NCBI RefSeq assembly: GCF_014644295.1
Contig: NZ_BMKK01000001.1
Location: 62,001 to 126,000 of the forward strand
DNA from: Emticicia aquatilis
GTDB lineage: Bacteria; Bacteroidota; Bacteroidia; Cytophagales; Spirosomataceae
Direction of reading: 5' to 3'
Length of the DNA: 64,000 nt
Position 1 is the stretch's first letter. Each line of letters starts with the position of its first letter. Position numbers and translations under genes: made by a program. Under the pieces are notes generated by a model that was not told the origin of the DNA, ran no database searches, and was given only the letters and a program-made list of their open reading frames with translations. Below are positions 19,422 to 29,156 of the stretch, piece by piece.

Positions 19422-19449
19422 TCGCAGAGTTTTTTTACTTTCAGATACT

Positions 19450-19474
19450 GACAGATAATATTACCAAAAGGTTG
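19450..19474 (-). promoter_or_regulatory. ECF-sigma-like promoter of the giant T9SS gene
   Basis: Minus strand: CAACCTTTT (19474-19466) and TGTCAGTATCTGA (19453-19441); AACC to GTC spacing is 17 nt. Same words as upstream of the neighbouring lipoprotein gene. It lies 28 nt before ATG 19421. Confidence 0.55.
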
Positions 19475-19482
19475 GAATGAGC

Positions 19483-19516
19483 AAAAAAAAACCTCAAACT
19501 TTCGTTTGAGGTTTTT
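19483..19516 (-). terminator. Terminator of the ribosomal protein gene cluster
   Basis: On the minus strand AAACCTCAAAC pairs with GTTTGAGGTTT around GAAA, followed by a run of T. It lies just downstream of the rplQ stop and upstream of the ECF promoter. Confidence 0.85.
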
Positions 19517-19536
19517 CATCAAGAACTTTCGAGCAA

Positions 19537-20127
19537 TTAAGCTTCTTTAGTTTCTTCGCCTTCAGCGGCTGGTGCTTCTGGAGCTTCTTCTACTGCAGGA
19601 GCAGCTTCAGCTACTACTTCAGCAGCTGGTGCATCTTCTACAACCACAGCTGATGATTCATCAGCAACAGGAGCAGCTTCAACAGCAGCAGAACCTTCAG
19701 CTTTCTTACCACCACGACGGCTACGACGAGTTTTCGTAGTTTTCTCTTCTGCCGAAGTCAATAATGCTTCGTTATAGTCAACCAATTCAATCAAGGCAAC
19801 TTCAGCGTTATCACCAAAACGTGTTCCTAATTTGATGATACGAGTATAACCACCGTTACGGTTAGCTACTTTCTCAGCAATTTCACCAAACAATGTTTTG
19901 ATTGCTTCTTTGTCTTGTAGGTAAGAAAAAACAGTTCTACGAGAGTGAGTGCTATCATTTTTTGATTTAGTAATCAAAGGCTCAACATATTTACGCAATT
20001 CTTTAGCTTTAGCCAAAGTTGTTTCAATACGTTTGTACTGGATTAAAGAAATCGCTAAATTTTTCAACAACGCATCTCTGTGCGAGTGAGTTCTACCTAA
20101 ATGGTTGATTTTGTTTCCGTGTCTCAT
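19537..20127 (-). CDS. rplQ: 50S ribosomal protein L17
   Basis: 196 residues from ATG 20127 ([20 protein letters not shown]), the canonical L17 start; the frame is open further upstream but without family similarity. The L17 core ends near residue 117 ([11 protein letters not shown]). After a basic patch ([11 protein letters not shown]) comes an Ala/Glu/Val-rich acidic tail of about 65 residues, an extension absent from E. coli L17 and seen in several Bacteroidota. Last gene of the alpha operon, separated from rpoA by a terminator. Confidence 0.97.
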   Translation of the reverse strand: MRHGNKINHLGRTHSHRDALLKNLAISLIQYKRIETTLAKAKELRKYVEPLITKSKNDSTHSRRTVFSYLQDKEAIKTLFGEIAEKVANRNGGYTRIIKLGTRFGDNAEVALIELVDYNEALLTSAEEKTTKTRRSRRGGKKAEGSAAVEAAPVADESSAVVVEDAPAAEVVAEAAPAVEEAPEAPAAEGEETKEA

Positions 20128-20230
20128 TGTATTTGTTTCGTAAGTAACGGTCAAAAATGCCTACGCAGTCTTGGCAATTCCACCTATCACGATTGTTAAT
20201 TAATTTACTCGATAACTGCGGTTCGAAAAA

Positions 20231-20268
20231 TATAAAAAATCCTCTTCCCAAGTATTCATGGAAAGAGG
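20231..20268 (-). terminator. Terminator between rpoA and rplQ
   Basis: Minus strand: CCTCTTTCC pairs with GGGAAGAGG around a 10-nt loop, followed by ATTTTTTAT. It lies right after the rpoA stop, so rplQ needs read-through or its own promoter in the 100 bp that follow. Confidence 0.75.
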
Positions 20269-20279
20269 AAAGTCTAATA

Positions 20280-21269
20280 TCAATCTTCGTCTAACTTATA
20301 TTTCAATACATCCATACCGAAATGTAAGCCTTTGTCAGCAACTAATTGCTCCAACTCCGTTAATGACTTCTTACCGAAGTTACGGAATTTCATCATATCA
20401 GCTACTTCAAGTCTTGCCAAATCGCCCAATGTACGAATATCAGCAGATTTCAAACAGTTGTACGCACGTACTGACAAGTCTAAATCTTGCAACGAAGTCT
20501 TCAATAGCTTACGCATGTGTAAGAATTCTTCATCAACAATATTGTCTTCATCATCTTTCTTGGTATCAAATACCATGTTTTCGTCCGTAAACTTCAAGAA
20601 GTGTTGAATCAAAATATGAGCAGCTTCTTGCAAAGCTCTCTCTGGGTGGATTGAACCATCAGTTTTGATTTCAAGTAAGAGTTTTTCGTAGTCAGTTCTT
20701 TGTTCTACACGAGTATTCTCAATGCTATACTTAACATTTTTGATAGGTGTAAAAATTGAATCAATCGAAATAAACCCAATTGGTAAATCGTTTTGTTTTT
20801 GTTCGTCAGCAGCTACATAACCACGGCCTTTGTCCACAATTACTTCAAGCTCTAATTCTTTTTGGTCATCCATACGAGCGATTACCAAATCAGGATTCAG
20901 AATTTGAAAACTTTGTGTAAACTTACCGAGGTCACCTGCAGTCAAAACAGATTGGTTTTTGATTCTAACTGTAAATTTGTTATCTACATAATCAGAAACT
21001 TTTTTGAAACGAACCATTTTAAGGTTAAGGATGATTTCTGTAACATCATCAACAACCCCATCAATGCTCGAAAATTCGTGTAATACCCCCGGGAATCTTA
21101 CCGAAGTAATTGCGTAACCTTCCAAAGAAGATAACAAAATACGACGAAGTGCGTTTCCGATGGTCACACCATACCCTCTTTCGAGTGGTTTAAACTCGAA
21201 AAAGCCATGGAAGTCGTCAGCTTTTTCCATGACAACCTTGTCAGGCATTTGAAATGCTAATATTGACAT
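20280..21269 (-). CDS. rpoA: DNA-directed RNA polymerase subunit alpha
   Basis: 329 residues. The N-terminal dimerisation domain (about 1-230) carries the conserved [14 protein letters not shown] segment and PFxGV-like loop ([20 protein letters not shown]). The C-terminal domain (about 245-320; [34 protein letters not shown]) contacts DNA and activators. Full length for the family. It lies between rpsD and rplQ, with terminator-like hairpins on both sides. Confidence 0.98.
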   Translation of the reverse strand: MSILAFQMPDKVVMEKADDFHGFFEFKPLERGYGVTIGNALRRILLSSLEGYAITSVRFPGVLHEFSSIDGVVDDVTEIILNLKMVRFKKVSDYVDNKFTVRIKNQSVLTAGDLGKFTQSFQILNPDLVIARMDDQKELELEVIVDKGRGYVAADEQKQNDLPIGFISIDSIFTPIKNVKYSIENTRVEQRTDYEKLLLEIKTDGSIHPERALQEAAHILIQHFLKFTDENMVFDTKKDDEDNIVDEEFLHMRKLLKTSLQDLDLSVRAYNCLKSADIRTLGDLARLEVADMMKFRNFGKKSLTELEQLVADKGLHFGMDVLKYKLDED

Positions 21270-21322
21270 ACGTATGCAGTGTGTTTGTTTTCGTTAACTA
21301 AAAGGTGGTTAGCTACACCACC

Positions 21323-21370
21323 AATAAAAAAACGTAGCTGTGCCACTACTGTATTGAACAGTAATGGCAC
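21323..21370 (-). terminator. Strong terminator-like hairpin between rpsD and rpoA
   Basis: Minus strand: GTGCCATTACTG pairs with CAGTAGTGGCAC (12 bp, one G-T) around TTCAATA, followed by AGCTACGTTTTTTT. A second small hairpin (GGTGGT/ACCACC, 21304-21322) follows. Its position inside an essential operon suggests attenuation or a transcript boundary. Confidence 0.7.
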
Positions 21371-21386
21371 AACCACTGTACAAATA

Positions 21387-21992
21387 TTATTTGTTATACA
21401 ACTCGACGATAGCCTGCTCGTTGAAGTTTTCAGGTATTTGGTCACGCTCTGGGTAGCTGATAAATTTACCAACCATTTCAGTAGCATCCCACTCTAACCA
21501 GTTGTAACGTTTTGCATTACGTGCTTTCAAACTGTCAGCGATTGCAACAAGAGCTTTTGATTTCTCACGTACACCAACAATTTGACCTGGCTTTAAAATC
21601 AACGAAGGAACATTTAAAACAGTTCCATCAACTGTGATGTGGCAGTGTGTTACTAATTGACGTGCAGCACGGCGTGTTGGAGCAATTCCTAAACGATAAA
21701 CTGTGTTGTCAAGACGACCTTCACAAAGTTTCAATAGGTTATCACCAGTACGCCCTTCTTTAACAGAAGCAAGGTGGAAGAAACGTGCAAACTGACGCTC
21801 TAAAATACCATAAGTGTATTTTACCTTTTGTTTTTCGATTAATTGTTGACCGTACTCTGATTTTTTGCTTTTACGACCTTTTCCGTGTTGGCCTGGAGGA
21901 TAAGCTTTTTTACTCAACGCTTTGCTTGGCCCCATTACTGGTTCACCAAACTTTCTTGAAATCCTTACTTTTGGACCTGTGTATCTTGCCAT
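21387..21992 (-). CDS. rpsD: 30S ribosomal protein S4
   Basis: 201 residues, full length. N-terminal [18 protein letters not shown] without the zinc Cys cluster of other S4 forms, then the S4 RNA-binding domain ([37 protein letters not shown]). A primary 16S rRNA binder and, in many bacteria, a translational regulator of the alpha operon. In keeping with that, the gaps on both sides carry hairpins. Confidence 0.98.
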   Translation of the reverse strand: MARYTGPKVRISRKFGEPVMGPSKALSKKAYPPGQHGKGRKSKKSEYGQQLIEKQKVKYTYGILERQFARFFHLASVKEGRTGDNLLKLCEGRLDNTVYRLGIAPTRRAARQLVTHCHITVDGTVLNVPSLILKPGQIVGVREKSKALVAIADSLKARNAKRYNWLEWDATEMVGKFISYPERDQIPENFNEQAIVELYNK

Positions 21993-22070
21993 TTTTTTTG
22001 GTTTTTAAACTCGAAATAGAGATTGATTAGCCCCAATGTCCAAACTATCAATCGAATTGGTTGCCCAAAC

Positions 22071-22120
22071 AACAGCTAAAAAGCTGTTTTTCTATTTCTA
22101 ATTCCGTTAATAAACGGAAT
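22071..22120 (-). other. Two hairpins in the rpsK-rpsD gap
   Basis: AACAGC/GCTGTT (22071-22088) and a perfect 8-bp stem ATTCCGTT/AACGGAAT with loop AATA (22101-22120). The spacer is AT-rich and about 225 bp long. They may be mRNA-processing or regulatory structures ahead of rpsD; no T-run follows on the minus strand. Confidence 0.4.
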
Positions 22121-22218
22121 AATTAACAATTTATTATATAATTAAGAAACAAAAGAACGAAAACTTTCGAAACTAAATTTAAACTTAGTCCAAATGTTTT
22201 CATTCTTTTGTAGATGTA

Positions 22219-22614
22219 TTAAACTCTTCTACGCTTAGGCGGACGACATCCGTTATGAGGAAGTGGCGTTACATCAGTAATTGTAGTAACTTCGATACCT
22301 GAGTTTTGAATAGTACGGATTGCCGACTCACGTCCTGACCCTGGTCCTTTTACAAAAACTTCAGCTTTACGCATTCCTGCTTCGTAAGCTACTTGAGCAC
22401 AACTCTGAGCTGCCATTTGTGCAGCGTATGGTGTATTTTTCTTTGAACCTTTGAAGCCCATTTTACCTGCTGAACCCCAAGAAATTACTTGACCTTGGCT
22501 ATTTGTAACAGAGATAATGATGTTATTGAAAGATGCTTTGATGTGAACTTGGCCTACTGGCTCAACAATCACAATTCTCTTTTTTGCTTTATCTTTTCTT
22601 TTTGCTTGTGCCAT
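22219..22614 (-). CDS. rpsK: 30S ribosomal protein S11
   Basis: 131 residues. Contains the S11 hallmarks [20 protein letters not shown], the glycine-rich [19 protein letters not shown] and the C-terminal [16 protein letters not shown]. Binds the 16S platform with S6/S18 near the E site. Between rpsM and rpsD in the usual order; about 120 bp downstream of rpsM. Confidence 0.98.
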   Translation of the reverse strand: MAQAKRKDKAKKRIVIVEPVGQVHIKASFNNIIISVTNSQGQVISWGSAGKMGFKGSKKNTPYAAQMAAQSCAQVAYEAGMRKAEVFVKGPGSGRESAIRTIQNSGIEVTTITDVTPLPHNGCRPPKRRRV

Positions 22615-22734
22615 TGTGACAAAACATTGTTAAATGATTGGCAGTACAGAAAAACCTGTACTCTGTTCGATTCTCTTTCCCACAAGAAAACCCAAATATT
22701 TACTAAAAACCTCACTAAGAGATTAAGAGTGGGA

Positions 22735-23109
22735 TTACTTAGTAGCTTTCTTCTTGTTAGCTACAGTCTTACGCTTACCTTTACGGGTACGTGAGTTGTT
22801 TTTGGTACGTTGTCCACGAAGTGGTAAACCTTTACGGTGACGAACACCACGGTAGCAACCAATATCCATCAAACGTTTGATAGCAAGTTGCACTTCTGAA
22901 CGCAATTGACCTTCAACAGTCATCTCTTCCGTAATGATACCACGGATGGCATTTGCTTCACTGTCATTCCATTCGCCAGCTTTTTTATCAAAACTGATAT
23001 TTGCTTTTGTTAGAATTTTTTGTGAGGCACTACGGCCAATACCGTAGATGTAAGTAAGGGCGATTTCGCCTCTTTTTTTGTCTGGGATATCAACACCTGC
23101 AATCCTCAT
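22735..23109 (-). CDS. rpsM: 30S ribosomal protein S13
   Basis: 124 residues. Starts [20 protein letters not shown] with the helix-two-turns-helix [12 protein letters not shown], and a basic C-terminal tail ([20 protein letters not shown]) that reaches toward the P-site tRNA. Only 5 bp from rpmJ, so translation of the two is probably coupled. Confidence 0.98.
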   Translation of the reverse strand: MRIAGVDIPDKKRGEIALTYIYGIGRSASQKILTKANISFDKKAGEWNDSEANAIRGIITEEMTVEGQLRSEVQLAIKRLMDIGCYRGVRHRKGLPLRGQRTKNNSRTRKGKRKTVANKKKATK

Positions 23110-23114
23110 AGAAA

Positions 23115-23231
23115 TTAGCCTTGTCTTTGTTTAAACTTAGGATTCTTTTTGTTAATAACGTAAATTTTACCCTTACGACGGATAACTTTACATTCAGCAC
23201 TACGCTTCTTTACTGATGCTTTAACTTTCAT
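23115..23231 (-). CDS. rpmJ: 50S ribosomal protein L36 (zinc-less form)
   Basis: 38 residues from ATG 23231 ([20 protein letters not shown]); the frame is open further upstream but the extension is plainly spacer. Only one of the four zinc ligands of the C+ form is kept (Cys14); the others are Arg, Asn and Phe. It is thus a C-minus L36, as is usual in Bacteroidota, and independent of zinc. Confidence 0.96.
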   Translation of the reverse strand: MKVKASVKKRSAECKVIRRKGKIYVINKKNPKFKQRQG

Positions 23232-23378
23232 AACGAATATGATTCCACCCCTGACCCCTAAAGGGGGATTTTTGTAAGAATATTTTTGTGTCTTGGGGTA
23301 ATTTATAGCCACAAAATTTCACACTAATGCTATAATTCTTTACGTTATACTTTACACTTTCCCTGTAAAGGGCTGGGG

Positions 23379-23597
23379 TTATTTATAACGATACGTGATT
23401 CGAGCTTTTGTAAGGTCATAAGGTGACATTTCGAGTCTTACCTTATCACCTGGCAAAATACGAATATAATTCATTCTCATTTTACCAGAAATATGAGCGA
23501 TTAACTCATGCTGATTCTCTAAACGCACACGAAACATGGCATTTGAAAGAGCCTCAGTAATGATGCCGTCAACTTCGATATTTGATTGTTTTGCCAT
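23379..23597 (-). CDS. infA: Translation initiation factor IF-1
   Basis: 72 residues, one OB fold of S1 type: [20 protein letters not shown], then [20 protein letters not shown] and the terminal [10 protein letters not shown]. Full length. Binds the A site of the 30S subunit during initiation. Sits between map and rpmJ as in many bacteria. Confidence 0.98.
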   Translation of the reverse strand: MAKQSNIEVDGIITEALSNAMFRVRLENQHELIAHISGKMRMNYIRILPGDKVRLEMSPYDLTKARITYRYK

Positions 23598-23645
23598 TTA
23601 ATTTAATATGCTGACTTTCATTTAAAAAGTCGCTGTTCTTATGTA

Positions 23646-24455
23646 CTATGCGATTACTAAATTCTTTTTTGCTAAAACCTCTTCGATATACTGAAAAGTA
23701 GTTAAGATTTCGGCAGTACCTTTTCTAACAACAACCGTGTGTTCATAATGAGCAGCTTGCTTGCGGTCTTCAGTTCGAATAGTCCAATTATCGTTTTCTT
23801 GAACAACCCCTCTGCGTCCTAAAGTAATCATTGGTTCGATTGCCAGTACCATTCCTTCAAGAAGTTTAGGCCCATTTCCACGCTTACCAAAGTTTGGAAC
23901 CTCTGGTGCTTCATGCAGAAACTTTCCAACCCCATGACCAACTAACTCTCTCACAACACCATAACGCTGTGCTTCTGCATAATTTTGAACGGCATAACTT
24001 ACATCCCCAATTCGATTACCTACCCTTGCTTGTTCAATACCTTTGAATAAAGAACGATAAGTATGTTTAAGCAAATCAAGTACTTCATTCTGAACCTCAC
24101 CAATAGTGTAAGTATAAGCACTATCTGCGTGAAATCCTTTTTTATATACTCCGCAATCAATCGAAACTATATCGCCATCTTTTAAAACTCTATTACTCGG
24201 TATTCCGTGAACTACAACTTCATTTACTGAAATACATAAACTCGCTGGAAAACCATTATAATTCAAAAAAGATGGTTGAGCTGCATTATCTTGGATGTAC
24301 TCAAAAGCTACTTTATCAAGTGCTTTAGTCGTAACACCAGGCTCAATTAATTTAGCAACTTCAGCATGAGCTTTACCTAAAATATGGCCATTCTCTCTAA
24401 TTATCTCTAACTCTTCTTCAGATTTTAGATAAATTATTCTATCTTTTTTACTCAT
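23646..24455 (-). CDS. map: Type I methionine aminopeptidase
   Basis: 269 residues of the pita-bread fold. Metal ligands are visible as Asp in SIDCGVY, Asp in HADSAYT, His in GHGVGKFLHE, Glu in AIEPMITLG and Glu in HYEHTVVV; the substrate-facing His is in CISVNEVVVHGIP. It removes the initiator Met from nascent chains. Located 18 bp after secY with no adk gene between them. Confidence 0.97.
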   Translation of the reverse strand: MSKKDRIIYLKSEEELEIIRENGHILGKAHAEVAKLIEPGVTTKALDKVAFEYIQDNAAQPSFLNYNGFPASLCISVNEVVVHGIPSNRVLKDGDIVSIDCGVYKKGFHADSAYTYTIGEVQNEVLDLLKHTYRSLFKGIEQARVGNRIGDVSYAVQNYAEAQRYGVVRELVGHGVGKFLHEAPEVPNFGKRGNGPKLLEGMVLAIEPMITLGRRGVVQENDNWTIRTEDRKQAAHYEHTVVVRKGTAEILTTFQYIEEVLAKKNLVIA

Positions 24456-24473
24456 GACTGCGTTGTCGTTTTG

Positions 24474-25808
24474 TTATGCAGGAACGTTAGCATCAATCTG
24501 ACGACCTTGGATACGTCCTGACTGCATCAAACCTTCGTAACGCTTCATTAATAAATAACTCTCAATTTGTTGCAATGTATCTAAAACAACACCTACAAGA
24601 ATCAATAATGAAGTACCTCCAAAGAATGAAGCAAAACCTTGAGTCATACCTAAAAGGCCAGCGAATGCAGGTAAAATAGCAATCACTGCTAAAAGAACCC
24701 CACCAGGTAATGTAATTCTATCTAAAATATTGGCTACAAAATCAGATGTTGGTTGACCAGGCTTAACACCAGGAATGAATCCACCACCACGTTTCATATC
24801 ATCAGCAATTTGATTAGGATTAATCGAAATCGCAGTATAGAAAAATGTAAATCCAATAATCAAAATAGCGTAGATTAAACAATACTGCCATGAAGTTGGG
24901 CTATTCATAATAATTGCCCAGCTTTGGAAAGTATCACTTTTTGTACTCTCTGCTAAATATGTCAATACTAATCCCGGGATAAACATCAAGGCTTGACCAA
25001 AAATAATTGGCATTACACCAGCGATGTTCAACTTTAATGGAAGATACTGACGTTGTCCTGTTACTACTTTATTGCCAACAATTTGTTTAGCATATTGAAC
25101 AGGAATTCTTCTTGTTGCCTGTGTAATTGCAACCGCAAATAAAACAACTAAGAATAAAGCCACAAGTTCAAGTACAAAGAAAAGGATTTGACCATTTCCA
25201 CCTCTTGATTGAGCCTCACCGATAATTGCTCCAGGGAATCTTGAAACGATACCAATCATAATCATCATTGATATACCGTTACCAACCCCTTTTTCGGTCA
25301 TTCTTTCACCCAACCACATACACATTACAGTACCTGAAACGATTAAAATTACTGAACTAAAGTAAAATAACCCTTGGCTAATTGTAATTGCATCAGTTGG
25401 AATTGTAGCTCTTACATAAGTTAATGCTTGAGCAGCAGCTACAATGATTGTTAACCAACGAGTAATCTGATTCAATTTTCTACGACCAGACTCACCTTCT
25501 TTTTGTAATTTACTAAAATATGGTAGAGCAAGTGTAAGCAATTGGATTGCGATGGATGCCGAAATATAAGGCATAATTCCGAGTGCCATAACTGAAGCAT
25601 TTTGGAAAGCACCACCGACGAGTGTATTTAATAGACCTAACAAACCGTTAGTTTGAGTAAGGTCTTTCAATTTTGCTACATCAACACCTGGCAAAACCAC
25701 GTGTGAACCAATTCTGAAAATTAAGATAATCAATATAGTCTGGAGAATTCTCTTTCTCAGCTCCTCTATTGACCAAATGTTTCGGAGTGTCGTAATGAAT
25801 TTGTTCAT
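24474..25808 (-). CDS. secY: Protein translocase subunit SecY
   Basis: 444 residues with ten hydrophobic segments. Recognisable parts are the N-terminal IWSIEELRKRILQTILIILI, the plug and TM2 region (NTLVGGAFQNASVMALGIMP), the cytoplasmic loop RRIPVQYAKQIVG and the C5 loop DDMKRGGGFIPGVKPGQPT. It forms the inner-membrane Sec channel with SecE and SecG. The first gene after rplO, as in the spc operon. Confidence 0.98.
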   Translation of the reverse strand: MNKFITTLRNIWSIEELRKRILQTILIILIFRIGSHVVLPGVDVAKLKDLTQTNGLLGLLNTLVGGAFQNASVMALGIMPYISASIAIQLLTLALPYFSKLQKEGESGRRKLNQITRWLTIIVAAAQALTYVRATIPTDAITISQGLFYFSSVILIVSGTVMCMWLGERMTEKGVGNGISMMIMIGIVSRFPGAIIGEAQSRGGNGQILFFVLELVALFLVVLFAVAITQATRRIPVQYAKQIVGNKVVTGQRQYLPLKLNIAGVMPIIFGQALMFIPGLVLTYLAESTKSDTFQSWAIIMNSPTSWQYCLIYAILIIGFTFFYTAISINPNQIADDMKRGGGFIPGVKPGQPTSDFVANILDRITLPGGVLLAVIAILPAFAGLLGMTQGFASFFGGTSLLILVGVVLDTLQQIESYLLMKRYEGLMQSGRIQGRQIDANVPA

Positions 25809-25840
25809 TTTAATAGGAAAAACAAGGCGTTTTAGTGAAA

Positions 25841-26641
25841 TTACTCAGCTTTACCTGCATTGAGTTTGTCTTGCAATTCCTTCAACTCATCCCACTTGCC
25901 ATCACGAGCCAAAGCGGCTTGGTCTGCCCAAGTAGCTGGGTTGTGCATCGCAAATTTGGAACCTGCTGCATCAAGGATTTCAGAAACTTTCTCAACTGGA
26001 GTTGCTGCTAAATCTGCAAATGTAACAATTCCTGCATTAATTAACAAATCTGCAATTTTCGGACCAACTCCTTCGATTAATTTTAAATCGTCACCTTCAG
26101 CTTTTTTTTTTGCTGCTTTCTTTGGTTTCTCTTCAGCAACAACCTCTGCAACTGGCTGAGCGACCGCAGTAGCAGAAGCTTCAGGATTGAATGTTGCATC
26201 AACTGTAGCAGAACCACCAGCTTTCTCGATAGCAGCAACTGCTGAAGCAGAGAAAGCGTTAGCACGTAAATTAACCGTTGCAGTCAATTCACCACGACCT
26301 AATACCTTTACCAAATCAGATTTTGAAATAAGTCCATTATTATACAATACACCTAAATCAATGTTAGTGATACCAGTTTTATCAAATAATGCTTGAATTG
26401 TATCCAAGTTGATAGCTTTGTACTCAACACGGTTGATATTTTTGAAACCGAACTTAGGAACACGACGTTGTAGAGGCATTTGACCACCTTCAAAACCACG
26501 TTTTTGGCTGTAACCTGAACGAGATTTTGCACCTTTATGACCACGTTTAGCAGTGCCACCACCACCTGAACCGTGACCACGACCTACTCTATCATTTGCT
26601 TTTACTGAACCTTTCGCTGGTTTTAGAGATTCTAATTTCAT
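25841..26641 (-). CDS. rplO: 50S ribosomal protein L15 with C-terminal helix-hairpin-helix extension
   Basis: 266 residues, against about 145-150 for ordinary L15. The L15 core is residues 1-150 (KANDRVGRGHGSGGGGTAKR, RGFEGGQMPLQRRVPKFGFK). After an Ala/Val/Lys linker, residues about 185-266 form a helix-hairpin-helix-like domain (LKLIEGVGPKIADLLINAGI, FADLAATPVEKVSEILDAAG), as found attached to some ribosomal and DNA-repair proteins. The frame is intact, so the fusion is genuine. What the domain binds is unknown; rRNA is a reasonable guess. Confidence 0.95.
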   Translation of the reverse strand: MKLESLKPAKGSVKANDRVGRGHGSGGGGTAKRGHKGAKSRSGYSQKRGFEGGQMPLQRRVPKFGFKNINRVEYKAINLDTIQALFDKTGITNIDLGVLYNNGLISKSDLVKVLGRGELTATVNLRANAFSASAVAAIEKAGGSATVDATFNPEASATAVAQPVAEVVAEEKPKKAAKKKAEGDDLKLIEGVGPKIADLLINAGIVTFADLAATPVEKVSEILDAAGSKFAMHNPATWADQAALARDGKWDELKELQDKLNAGKAE

Positions 26642-26771
26642 TGTAATTCGATTAATTTAATCGGGTTAATAATACGCAAATCTGACCTTCAGATTTACTC
26701 GGCTATGCCTGCTAGCTTATCTAAGTACTAAAAGTAAATAAATAAGTTTTTGAATAAAGAAGTATTCTTGC

Positions 26772-26951
26772 TTATGCTTGCTCAACAACTAATAGGTGAT
26801 TCACCGCATTAATCATTCCTTGCACTGCAGGGTTTAATTCTTTTTCAACAGTACGATTGATTTTACCAAGGCCTAAAGCAGCTATTGTACGCTTTTGAAC
26901 TTCTGGTCTGCCAATTGTACTTCTCACTTGAGTAATTTTTACCTTTGCCAT
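26772..26951 (-). CDS. rpmD: 50S ribosomal protein L30
   Basis: 59 residues from ATG 26951 (MAKVKITQVRSTIGRPEVQK); the earlier in-frame ATG at 26972 is spacer. A normal short bacterial L30 with RTIAALGLGKINRTVE. Between rpsE and rplO. Confidence 0.97.
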   Translation of the reverse strand: MAKVKITQVRSTIGRPEVQKRTIAALGLGKINRTVEKELNPAVQGMINAVNHLLVVEQA

Positions 26952-27031
26952 TTTTTTATTAGCTGTATGCAATAAGCTTTAAGTTAACCAATGCACAAGA
27001 TGGCAGTCAGTAAACTTAAAGCTCAGAGCTA

Positions 27032-27535
27032 TTATCCGTTGAATACTTTAGTCATTTTTACACTACGTTGGAAAGCTACTGCATGTGGAGCTCTCATTTG
27101 GCTAAGAGCATCGATAGTTGCTTTTACTACGTTGTGAGGGTTTGATGAACCTTTAGACTTTGCCAATACATTATGAATTCCGGCTGCTTCTAAAACGGCA
27201 CGCATCGCACCACCAGCAATAATACCTGTACCAGGAGCTGCTGGTTTAACGAATACTAAACCACCTGAGAATTTTCCATGAATTTCATGAGGCACTGTAT
27301 CGTTAATTACAGGAACAGTTACTAAGTTTTTCTTAGCATCTTCGATAGCTTTTGCAATTGCATCAGTTACCTCATTTGCTTTACCTAAGCCCTGTCCTAC
27401 TACTCCTTTACCATCGCCTAAAACAACGATAGCTGAGAAGCTAAAACGACGTCCACCTTTTACTACTTTTGCTACACGATTGATGGCGACTACTCTTTCT
27501 TTGAGTTCTGCCTCGTTTACTTTTGCTTTGTTCAT
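27032..27535 (-). CDS. rpsE: 30S ribosomal protein S5
   Basis: 167 residues. N-terminal dsRBD-like half ([33 protein letters not shown]) and C-terminal half ([20 protein letters not shown]). Acts in decoding accuracy. Follows rplR by 18 bp. Confidence 0.98.
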   Translation of the reverse strand: MNKAKVNEAELKERVVAINRVAKVVKGGRRFSFSAIVVLGDGKGVVGQGLGKANEVTDAIAKAIEDAKKNLVTVPVINDTVPHEIHGKFSGGLVFVKPAAPGTGIIAGGAMRAVLEAAGIHNVLAKSKGSSNPHNVVKATIDALSQMRAPHAVAFQRSVKMTKVFNG

Positions 27536-27553
27536 TGATTCAGAATTTCAAGA

Positions 27554-27901
27554 TTAGAATTTCAAACCGCCTTCTCTGGCTCCTTCAGCCACAGCCTTGA
27601 TGTTACCATGATACAAATAGCCATTACGGTCGAAAACACAGGCAAGGATTCCTTTTTCGGTCGCTTTTTCAGCTATCTTTTTACCAACTTCTTTTGAATT
27701 GTCGATTTTAACACCTTTCAAACCTAATTCGGTTGTTGAAACGGCTGCTAAAGTTTCACCTTTAGAATCGTCAATTAATTGAGCGTAGATGGCAGTATTT
27801 GAACGGAATACCGACAAACGTGGTCTCTCGGTTGTACCAGAGATTTTGTTACGGATACTCCACTTAATTTTTTGTCTTCTATCAGTTTTTACACTTGACA
27901 T
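27554..27901 (-). CDS. rplR: 50S ribosomal protein L18
   Basis: 115 residues with [33 protein letters not shown] and [20 protein letters not shown] near the C-terminus. Binds 5S rRNA together with L5, also encoded in this cluster. Confidence 0.98.
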   Translation of the reverse strand: MSSVKTDRRQKIKWSIRNKISGTTERPRLSVFRSNTAIYAQLIDDSKGETLAAVSTTELGLKGVKIDNSKEVGKKIAEKATEKGILACVFDRNGYLYHGNIKAVAEGAREGGLKF

Positions 27902-27982
27902 TGTATTTGCTATTTTGTGATTTTCAGAGCAGCAAGTATTAAACTTTTAAAACTTGTTTCTCCTACGTCTTGTGTCTAATGA

Positions 27983-28543
27983 TTATTTCTTCTTACCAGA
28001 TGTTTTACCAGCCTTACGACGAATAACTTCACCAACAAATCTAATACCTTTACCTTTGTATGGTTCAACTTTACGTAATGACTTGATTTTTGAAGCTACT
28101 AAGCCGATTAACTGCTTATCTGTACCTTCAAGAGTTACCATCGGGTTCTTACCTTTTTCCATCGCTGTTGTCACTTTCAATTCTGAAGGAACTACGAAGT
28201 AAACATTGTGCGAGAAACCTAAGCTTAAATCAAGGACATTACCATTATTGGCAGCCTTGTAACCAACACCGACGATTTCCATTTCAGCTTTATAGCCAGT
28301 GCTAACGCCGATAACCATGTTATTGATTAATGAGCGATACAAACCGTGAAGGGCTTTGTGTCTTTTTTGTTCAGTTGGTCTTTCAACTTTCAATTCGTTA
28401 TCTTCAACTGAAACAGTGATATCCGAATCAACCTTTTGTGTAAGTGTACCCTTTGGTCCTTTTACAGTAACTACATTTTGAGCATCTACTGAAATACTTA
28501 CTCCACTTGGAAGGGCAACTGGTTTTTTACCAATTCTTGACAT
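27983..28543 (-). CDS. rplF: 50S ribosomal protein L6
   Basis: 186 residues, two L6 repeats: MSRIGKKPVALPSGVSISVD at the start and VGYKAANNGNVLDLSLGFSH, then YKGKGIRFVGEVIRRKAGKT at the end. Located near the sarcin-ricin loop in the ribosome. Preceded by a 130-bp gap after rpsH. Confidence 0.98.
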   Translation of the reverse strand: MSRIGKKPVALPSGVSISVDAQNVVTVKGPKGTLTQKVDSDITVSVEDNELKVERPTEQKRHKALHGLYRSLINNMVIGVSTGYKAEMEIVGVGYKAANNGNVLDLSLGFSHNVYFVVPSELKVTTAMEKGKNPMVTLEGTDKQLIGLVASKIKSLRKVEPYKGKGIRFVGEVIRRKAGKTSGKKK

Positions 28544-28673
28544 TTTATAAATAGTTTAAGGCTTCAAAACACTTTCGTTGGCACGAGTTATTAGGAGCGG
28601 TCAACAAATAATTTACTTGAGTGAAGACGATAAAGTGCAGCGATGCACATAAAGTCAATAATTGAGCATTGTA

Positions 28674-29075
28674 TTAATATACGTAGCACAATACCTCACC
28701 ACCTACTTTCAAGGCACGAGCTTCTTTATCAGTCATTACACCTTTCGATGTAGAAACGATAGCAATACCCAAACCATTCAATACACGTGGAATTTCGGTT
28801 GTACCAGCATATTTACGTAAACCTGGCTTTGAAACTCTCTTTAAATCTACGATAGCAGATTGTTTCGTAACTGGATTGTACTTCAATGCAATTTTGATTA
28901 CTCCTTGAGGAGCAACTTCTTCGAATTTATAACTTTGAATAAAGCCTTTATCGTAAAGTACTTGAGTAATCGCTTTTTTGATGTTCGAAGCAGGAATTTC
29001 TACCACTCTGTGACGTGCCTTGATGGCATTTCGGATTCTGGTAAGGAAGTCTGCTATTGGATCCGTTGTAATCAT
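28674..29075 (-). CDS. rpsH: 30S ribosomal protein S8
   Basis: 133 residues: [20 protein letters not shown], and the C-terminal RNA-binding [20 protein letters not shown]. In E. coli S8 is the repressor of the spc operon. Upstream is a 200-bp gap, the largest in this half of the cluster. Confidence 0.98.
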   Translation of the reverse strand: MITTDPIADFLTRIRNAIKARHRVVEIPASNIKKAITQVLYDKGFIQSYKFEEVAPQGVIKIALKYNPVTKQSAIVDLKRVSKPGLRKYAGTTEIPRVLNGLGIAIVSTSKGVMTDKEARALKVGGEVLCYVY

Positions 29076-29148
29076 TTTTGATATTTAATTTTGGATACCT
29101 AAGCCAGCGTTAAGCAGTATCGTGAGCACGACTTTCTTAACTGGGCTG

Positions 29149-29156
29149 CAAAATTA
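29149..29156 (-). promoter_or_regulatory. Possible internal promoter ahead of rpsH
   Basis: Minus strand TAATTTTG, a perfect TAnnTTTG -7 element, followed by CAGCCC and lying about 75 nt before rpsH. The -33 box is poor, so this is tentative; the 200-bp gap between rpsN and rpsH supports a regulatory region. Confidence 0.35.
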
